Shown here: in pieces, positions 57,365 to 64,000 of the stretch
Layout of the letters: each line of letters begins with the position of its first letter
How positions within the stretch are numbered: position 1 is the first letter of the stretch
NCBI RefSeq assembly: GCF_013426205.1
Contig: NC_089425.1
Location: 1,984,001-2,048,000, forward strand
Direction: 5' to 3'
DNA length: 64,000 bases
Origin: Metarhizium brunneum
Lineage: Eukaryota; Ascomycota; Sordariomycetes; Hypocreales; Clavicipitaceae
Position numbers and translations under genes: made by a program
Notes under the pieces: model-generated
What the model was told of the DNA's origin: nothing
Databases searched by the model: none
Seen by the model: the letters and a program-made list of their open reading frames with translations, nothing else

Positions 57365-58140
57365 ACGCCCCCTATAGTGGTGCAAAACTCAACCGATGAA
57401 AACCCGTCCTAGTTTCAGCGAGCCTCGTTGCTTTCAAGAAAAGAGGTACACTATGTAGTCTTAGAGTCCAGATTTTACCTGCATGTATCAAATACAACCC
57501 AAAACATAGGATTCTGGATAATATTCACAAACGGAATCAAACAAACGCTATGATTGCGCATGTTTTGTAAGTTAAAGGGCAGGCATTGTTTTGACTTTAT
57601 TGGAGACCACCGAGGTGCCTAGGAATTTGAGCCGTCAATACTATCCGTCAGCGACGACTAAGTGGCCGTGAGATGCTAGCCCACTTGGTTGCCAACGGGG
57701 AACGCCTTAAGTGCTCGAGTAACGAAAGTGTGCTATCTTGCGAGGTTCGAAGGTGCTGGTTCACTTGGTCATAGCTACACATGACAGATTGACTGTTGAT
57801 TCAGAGCATTCACCTAGGGCTCCAAAGCAAAATTAGGTGCAAATTAATGATGAATGGATGCATTAGAAAAGGGCATTGTCTAAGGTGGGTATAGAAGTTG
57901 TTTTGATGATTCAACCATTCTGGAATACCAACATGTCCATACCCAAGATCAGATAAGACGTAGGAAGTATTACCAGACCGGAAAAAGAGCGCGAGAGGAA
58001 GCCAGGGTAGGGTAGGAAATCTTGCTCCTCGAGAGGAGTGGCAAGCTTGATACGAAGGCAGACATATTCAGCCTTTGTGTCTCATTAGATGAATACAGTT
58101 CTGGGGTGGATCGATCACGGCGGCTTCAAACCATAAGATC
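57365..58140. other. Convergent 3' intergenic region
   Basis: 776 bp between the stops of adk1 and the Hook gene. No gene, repeat block or motif from the intergenic families is seen. Confidence 0.55.
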
Positions 58141-61100
58141 CTATCTTCGCGGAGTCGCTGGAAGACATTTGGTCAGTAGAGGTAGAGCAAGTCGCGTTGG
58201 CGCAACTGACCATTGACCATCTGCCTCTGCTTGTTCAGCCAGCTTCTTGGCGCGTCATGCCGCCGCTGAACTACAACATGGTTGCTCTGCAGTCGGCTTG
58301 TGAGATTAAACCACGCTGTCGCAATGAGAGCGTTCTCTCTTTGAAGGTTCTTCATAAGCTCATCAGTAGCAGCCTTGACGACATACCACAATTAGTAAAT
58401 TTGAAATTAGATGAGGGATAGAGCAAATGCCTTCAGCAGTTGCTTAGTTCATAGCTGCGAAATGAATAGACTCACCCTTTGGCCAGCCGAAGCCTCACCG
58501 CCTTGCTCTGCTTTGAGACGATTTTGCAAGTCGAGTTTTTCTTGCTCCGATTGTTCAAGTTGCTGTGGACAAGACAAGTTAGAACCAAGGCAGAAAACAT
58601 TCATATTGTGAGACCGGGTCAATATTTTGAGGCCGAGGTCTTGATGATGACACCAATCCATTACTGTGCAATCAATGTCGAAATACCAACTGGATAAACA
58701 GCAACTCGCGGCAAACACAGTGAAGTCTTCCACTTTGCTTGCCATCTTTGAGGACTAGTCCAGCCAGCCGTAACAGTAGTATTTGACCATATGTGTCCCA
58801 TGCGTCTTCGGCGACCAACTTGACTGCAACTGCGCGGCTCCCGATGCCAGCTTATAGTTATCTGGCCTGCGAAGCCAAATCTTCATATGATAACAGCCGT
58901 ATGCAAAGACCAGGGATATTGACAAGGACGACTGTAGCAACTTACCAATTTACGTTCTTTGAGGCGTGTACGCAGTTTTTCTATCTTTTCACTGGATTTC
59001 CTCATCGTCTCAGACATGTCTGCATCCGCTGACCCAGCCATTGAGCTCTCTTGCAATTCTTTTGTGTCTTCGACCTCTTTTCTGAGCTTTTCCTTGGCAA
59101 GAAGTGCATCAATTAGCTGAGACTTCTGAGCGTCCCGTTCACTGACGACAAAATTGTACTCCTCCCTGAGCCTGTCCAGCTCTGCCTTGAGGGATTCGGA
59201 TATCAGTTTGTCAGTGCTCTTGAGCTCATCAATAGCCTCGGTCCCGCCTTTTTCTGCGGCCGAAAGCTTTGCTTTGGCTGCAATCAGCTCTCGATTCGTG
59301 TCTGAAACCTTAGATTGCAGCTCGGCGGCTTGTTTTTTGATTGCATCAAGCTCTTCCTGTGAACCGACGAGCTGAGTTTGCAAATTAATGAATGCTTCGG
59401 ACCTGTAGTCATAAATTGGATGGTTAGTTTATGCGATTTCAAATCTTTTTGCAGATATCGAATCTTGGTCCCATACCCTTCATTGCTGGAGTCATTTATT
59501 AAAGCTGTAATTTGTTCTTGAGATAATGTATGCTTTTCGAAAATGTCATTGAAATTCTGCTGGAGACGATCCCGCTGCCGGCGTTGCTCTTCAAGCTCAC
59601 GCCTGAGAAGGGCTGCATCGCCAGTCGATCCAAGTGTTCGTCTTAGAAGTTCATTTTCAGCCTTAAATCGAGACAATTCTAACGGAAGATTGGTCTGTCT
59701 ATCCCCGTCAGTCGCATTATTCAACTCGTCCTCCAAACTAAAAGCCCCGGAGAGTGCGGTAATGTTGCCGTCTTGTGCTACCCCATCTGGCCCTTGTTGC
59801 ACCTGTTCTTGCAAGTCCTGAATGAACCTTTCATCGTGTGTTCTTTGAGCCTTTAGTCTCGTTAGCTCCTCCTCCAGTGCAGCAACGTCTTTAATCAGCT
59901 GATTCTTTTGATTGCGCTCATCCCACAGGTGTTGCTCGGATTGTGTAATCATTTTAGTGAGTTCATCCTCGGCTTTCCGGGTCCTCTCATTCTTCTCTCT
60001 GTCATCCACGAGGAAGCGCAGCTGTTCCTGCAACTCGGCCTTTTCATACTGTAGATTTTGGACTTCTTTAGCAAGGTGTTGCTGAGATTCAAGTTTCTGC
60101 TTGTATCTCTCTGCTGTATTTGCTTTCTTTTCAAATTCCTCCGCTTTGTGCTTCCATTCTGCTACCTGATCCCTGAGTTCGTCTGCCTGTATGCTCTTCT
60201 GGTTCAATCTTTGAACCTCGCCCTCTAGCTGAGATTTAACTCGATCGTGATTACGGATAGTCTCTTCATTCCTCGCTATGATTTCCATTTGTTCGTGGAC
60301 CTGAGCCTCAAGTAATTTGATAGCTTCTGCACTGTTGGCGCCGTCTTGCGTAGCTTTTCGTAAAACCTCGAGTTCACGATCGTTTTTTTCCTTTTCATAT
60401 TTTAGCTCTTCATGGCTCTGCTGAAGATATTCCAAACGAGTAATATAATCCGAGAGATTCTTCTTTGTGCTGTCAAGCTGTTGCCGAAGCACGGCATTTT
60501 GCTCTTCTACTAGGAGATCGATATCCCTCGCTTCCATAACCGCATCGATAGCCTCATCCAGATCATCGTCATCCTTGTAATTGGAGATATCTTGTTGCAT
60601 TGCTCGAATGATTTGCATAATCTCCGCCTGATTTTCACGGTCGAGACCATGTTGGATTCTAGGAACATATTTGCCGTTATCGGGGCCCATAGCAGCAGCA
60701 GACACCATGACGGCAAGGAGCTAAAGGGTGTACTTGGTAAGTAACCAGAAGGGTAGATGGGTTATGGATCTTATACATAATTGAGTACACGCACCTGGCT
60801 GATGCCTTGAGGCTCCGGGTTCTCTGCCACAGCATGATAATCGAACTTTTTTGCTTGGCAGCTAAGCTCAGGGACTTGTTGACGTATGAATCTGAAGAGA
60901 CCTTTATAGACGGCCTGAAGGTTTCGTTTGTTGGTCAGGTACTTCGAGGTGCCATGGCTCGACTCAAGGTGTGATGGATCAAATTCTGGATCTAATTCAT
61001 GGAGAATGTGGGCAAGCGTAATACCGTTTGTTAATTCATCGAGGGATTCGGCAGCCTGGTTTAAATCAAAAATGTGGTTGGCCTGAAAGTTTGAATTAGT

Positions 61101-61243
61101 CAACCGTAATGAAGCTCGAACGAATGTTAAAATTTCTATCGGGGCCATTGAGCAGGTTCACTGACAGACTTGAGGAGAGCAGCCTGCGCGCGGGGACCGT
61201 ATGTCGGCATTGCGTTTGTCGTAGATGGAGGTGCCATTGTCAT
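58141..61243 (-). CDS. hookA: Hook-family dynein adaptor (HookA-like)
   Basis: A 777-aa protein in seven exons: 61243-61166, 61082-60795, 60720-59477, 59402-58946, 58562-58476, 58373-58211 and 58157-58141. The first exon ends AQAALLKS and joins a calponin-like Hook domain with ESLDELTNGITLAHILHELD, KYLTNKRNLQAVYKGLFRF and FDYHAVAENPEPQGISQLLA. From about residue 190 to 720 it is coiled coil (long heptads, many Glu/Gln/Leu). The final part, LQRENALIATAWFNLTSRLQ and RRHDAPRSWLNKQRQMVN, is the conserved C-terminus that binds cargo through the FTS/FHIP complex. HookA links dynein to early endosomes. The 17-nt last exon and the 380-bp intron 58563-58945 are model-based; the start could also be 61237 or 61210. 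Confidence 0.88.
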
Positions 61244-61614
61244 GCAAGCCCAAGCTCTTTTGAGGGCACGGCCTATAGCTTTTCAGAAGTTGACGCAGCT
61301 TAGTCAAAGTTTGGGGAGACTCTAGACGAAGGACCAGCATATCGGATCCGAGCTCACGTAGTCGTGACAGGAAGTGATGTAAAGGGAACTGGAAGCATAT
61401 CGTGCCGAAATGCTCTTACGCTAATAAAAGGTACGTAGAAAATGAGGAGCAATATCCAGGAGCAGCTTCGGCAACGGGAGAACCGAAGGACATGAAGGTT
61501 AGAGCTGTCAATACGGACTCCACGCGGTCAAGGGTCTCGCATCAGATATGATACAGCCCCACAACCACCATGTCTTCAGGGGAGTGTTAGTACTTGTTGC
61601 GTCAATACCTTGGG

Positions 61615-61650
61615 TAAAGTACCTGCCTAGGTACCTAGGTACCTATACTT
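61615..61650. repeat. CCTAGGTACCTAGGTACC palindromic repeat
   Basis: A perfect self-complementary core CCTAGGTACCTAGG is extended by a further GTACC unit. Confidence 0.9.
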
Positions 61651-61691
61651 AGCAGCAACGATACGTACGATGTGATGCGCCGTTATCAATC

Positions 61692-61754
61692 ACTTAAGTA
61701 GGTACATACCTAGGTAAGTACCTACCTAGGTAAGTAGGTACTTAATTACTTAGA
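61692..61754. repeat. CTTAAGTAGGTAC ... CCTAGGTAAGTAGGTAC repeat block
   Basis: Several direct and inverted CCTAGGTAAGTA and GTACCTAC units in 63 bp, less than 50 bp from the block at 61615. Confidence 0.9.
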
Positions 61755-62161
61755 GGTAATTGTTAGCATGACACACTATCTCTTTACTGCTGGTTGACAC
61801 AGAATGCATTCATAGACTGTTTCAAACACATCTTCTTGCAAGTCGCATATAAACCTTGATATTCCCGCCCGCTCACCAACCCAGGCAGGCACTGGAACGT
61901 GCTTATTGCTACAAATGGAGGTCAAGTCTACTTAATTATGAATGCAGTACCAGACACTAAAGCGTTTCAAATATACGTTCAGTCATAAATGCCAATATCC
62001 CGGCAGGTATCATCATCATAATATAAAAAAAAGACCGAATAATATCCCATCTTCGAGCTGTGACGAACACCGAAACAAACCCCCTCCCTTCAAAGGAAGA
62101 TAATAGAAAATGATGCCTTTCATCTGATACTGTGAAACGTACAACAGCCTTCCGCAATGAC

Positions 62162-62513
62162 TCACTGGATTGTAGCTTCCTTATCCTCTTCAACCGTCAT
62201 GCCGTAGTCTGTACCCCACGCCTGCACCTTTTGCAGCGCCTGCAGCGCCTTCTCTGGTGCGATCACGACAAATCCTCTGTTTTACTGCGAGTTAGTTGAA
62301 GTCTAAGAGTCTAGCCTGGCTAACTCACTTAATGATCGTATAAGAATGAGTAATTTTCCCTCCGGCTTCTATCAACGTATTTTTTGCCTTTTCTATTACG
62401 GAATCGGGCGTGGAATCCTCTTGAAAATACACAATAGCTGACATCTTTTGATTCATAGCCAAAACTGCTGGGAGGGCCGCAAGGGCGACGACCAGACTCG
62501 AGAGAAACTTCAT
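62162..62513 (-). CDS. Small secreted protein with inhibitor-I9 (subtilisin propeptide-like) domain
   Basis: A 99-aa protein in two exons (62513-62329, 62276-62162); the 52-bp intron has a GTGAGT donor and ACAG acceptor. The first 19 residues, MKFLSSLVVALAALPAVLA, are a clear signal peptide. The mature part, IVYFQEDSTPDSVIEKAKNT ... HSYTIIKGFVVIAPEKALQA, has the beta-alpha-beta fold pattern of the I9 family (PF05922), which acts as a folding propeptide or inhibitor of subtilisin-like proteases. Standing alone and secreted, it may inhibit a self-made or host serine protease. Yeast Pbi2 is a related but cytosolic/vacuolar inhibitor. Which protease it meets is unknown. Confidence 0.85.
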
Positions 62514-63215
62514 TTTCTCTACTAAGAAACGAATAGGTTTGCGGAGGCTTCTCGGCGAGATAGAAGATGCTAGTATTCTTGTTTTGTACGAGGAAAATGC
62601 CTAAAGAAGGGGTACGGCGGGCAGTGGTTGCAACTTGCAAGTGATGATGAGTTTGAGTGGCAGTCATGTTTCATGGCATCATAAGCCACCGTCCGCTTTA
62701 ATATTAGTCCGGCATCATTTCACCAAGCGCGCAGTCCATAATTGGAAGGTGATTAATACCTAAGTACTACTTAGCCTCACTCCCCGAGTGAGGCGCAGTA
62801 GAGTCTGTTCAATGCTCGGGTGAGAGATGGCAACGGCATTTGAGGACCTTATTAATGGAAACACTCCACGTATACGTTTTCTTCCCTTGATAAGAAGAAA
62901 ATGAGAGGTAAGGCTTGTAGATGAATGAGAGATTATTGGGCTCTGCGATCGACATACAAACCAGACGCAATAAGGTGTGCAACTCGGCGCACTGGTCTCC
63001 ATGTCACCACCTGCCTAGATAGGGAGCTCAGTTTTGCACATACACTAAAAAAAAAGTCAGCTAGAGGAAATAGGAGCCGTGGAGTGGCAATGCATCCATC
63101 GATTTATAGACATGGAGTCAGATGGGATTTCAGTTACCTGGGAGTAATTTGAGATTGGCAAGCACAAGAACAGGGAGCATCGTGACGCGTGAAGGGGTTG
63201 CTCGCTCAAGTTTCA
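62514..63215. other. Intergenic region upstream of the I9 gene
   Basis: About 700 bp holding the promoter of the I9 gene and the 3' end of the next gene. Repeats of the palindromic family are lacking apart from TACCTAAGTACTACTTAG near 62758. No gene is seen. Confidence 0.5.
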
Positions 63216-64000
63216 TTAGTAACGTGTATCGATAGATTTGTCCTCATTCCAGACATCCTGGCTTTCCTGTTCGACTGCTCGCATAGCCACCGTAACGTTT
63301 TCCAATTTTGCTACCACGTCAATGACACCATCGTTAACCCTTTGAAAATATTTATCGTTGGCCTCTCTTCTTTTCCGGCCAAGAACAATATCCATCTCCG
63401 TTTCCTCAATGATCTTGGACCCAAAAGAGCCCAAAGCTTCATTCTTGCCCTTTAATCCTTCACCAGATGTCTTGTTAAGACTTTTCGCTTGTTCAGTTCC
63501 CTCGAAGGCACTCGATTTCGGCGGTTCCATGAAAACGCCACGCAAATTGTGAAGCTGCTCGCCAGGAGAGGGAATGACTTTATCCCGTGCAGATGCCCCA
63601 ATTGACTCATCAGTCTCGCTTCTTGCCCAGGCTTGTGCGAGTCCTATTTGCGCAGAGCGTAGCTCAGAAAGCTTTTGATCATGCCCAGGTCCAAACACGT
63701 GAGTGCCACCTGACGCTGACAATTCAACCTCCTCTAAAGTAGCCTGCATCTCCGCCCATAATGCATCAGTCTTATCCGTACTCCGAGTGCTCCCTGCTTT
63801 ACCGGATCGCTGCAAATTTGTTGGAGCAGATCCAGAACGAAGAGATGTGCTGCGCTCCAAAGTAGAGAGTTCTCGTCTTGAAGTCGGCAGAGCTGGTCCT
63901 GGAGCTGAAGTGCTGGACAGAGAAACGCGTGATCCGCCCGGAGAAGGATGAAGAAAGAGTACCGGGGGAGGGTCGCGTTGTCTTCCCACTGGTTTCGACA
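63216..64000 (-). CDS. Conserved fungal protein of unknown function, 5' end outside window
   Basis: The coding strand enters at 64000 and ends with a TAA at 63216-63218, about 260 codons in the window. The N-terminal part is Ser/Thr/Arg rich and disordered. From TDALWAEMQATLEEVELS on, the sequence is ordered: THVFGPGHDQKLSELRSAQI, LAQAWARSE, then after a linker DIVLGRKRREANDKYFQRVN, VIDVVAKLENVTVAMRAVEQ, a helix likely to form a coiled coil. I recall this pattern from uncharacterised Pezizomycotina proteins, perhaps BLOC-1-like, but cannot confirm it. The start codon lies beyond the window. Confidence 0.65.
   Translation of the reverse strand, partial: SKPVGRQRDPPPVLFLHPSPGGSRVSLSSTSAPGPALPTSRRELSTLERSTSLRSGSAPTNLQRSGKAGSTRSTDKTDALWAEMQATLEEVELSASGGTHVFGPGHDQKLSELRSAQIGLAQAWARSETDESIGASARDKVIPSPGEQLHNLRGVFMEPPKSSAFEGTEQAKSLNKTSGEGLKGKNEALGSFGSKIIEETEMDIVLGRKRREANDKYFQRVNDGVIDVVAKLENVTVAMRAVEQESQDVWNEDKSIDTRY

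Larger units (their letters stand above)
61244..62161. other. Intergenic region with palindromic repeats
   Basis: About 0.9 kb between the Hook gene start and the end of the inhibitor-I9 gene. It contains two TAGGTACCTAGGTACC-type blocks at 61615-61650 and 61692-61754. No gene seen. Confidence 0.6.

Overview
This window is nuclear DNA of a filamentous ascomycete (Pezizomycotina). The genes carry short introns (about 50-150 bp) with GTANGT-type donors, CTAAT/CTGAC branch sites and YAG acceptors. They encode fungal-type proteins: a fused tryptophan synthase, PRM1, Hook, Atg8 and an alpha-glucoside permease. Protein content and intergenic style suggest Sordariomycetes, probably Hypocreales. That placement is inference and is not proved by any single feature.

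I support 21 protein-coding genes; two run off the window edges. I joined exons by hand, and every spliced model with both ends in the window closes in frame. Left part: a 5'-truncated ARMH3/DUF1741 gene converges on a GAP1-type amino acid permease. An 8.9-kb stretch with no convincing gene follows, then a tiny two-exon KGD4/YMR31 gene and an APP1-type phosphatidate phosphatase gene. Centre: a plus-strand run of a 1,143-aa disordered protein, an SV2-like MFS transporter, a DNAJC28-like mitochondrial protein, an alpha-glucoside (maltose) permease and mitochondrial aspartate aminotransferase. Then come an augmin HAUS4-like gene, mitochondrial ribosomal protein bL28m, tryptophan synthase, PRM1 and ATG8. 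Right part: HEM13, a SWIM zinc-finger (SWS1/Shu2-like) protein, RPN8, adenylate kinase, a Hook dynein adaptor, a small secreted inhibitor-I9 protein and a partial unknown gene.

The genes are mostly unrelated housekeeping functions, so there is no obvious biosynthetic or defence cluster. Mitochondrial functions recur (KGD4, DNAJC28, aspartate aminotransferase, bL28m, HEM13), as do nutrient uptake and amino acid metabolism (permease, maltose permease, aspartate aminotransferase, tryptophan synthase).

The most unusual signals are structural. A predicted 3-nt microexon, followed by a 10-nt exon, restores a conserved Asp in the aspartate aminotransferase. A 9-mer, TACGGAGTA, occurs 16 times, always outside genes. 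Families of TAGGTACCTAGG-type palindromic repeats also lie only between genes. The maltose permease gene has a CreA-like inverted repeat, a TATA box and a 34-codon uORF upstream. No tRNA, rRNA, CRISPR or intact transposon was seen.
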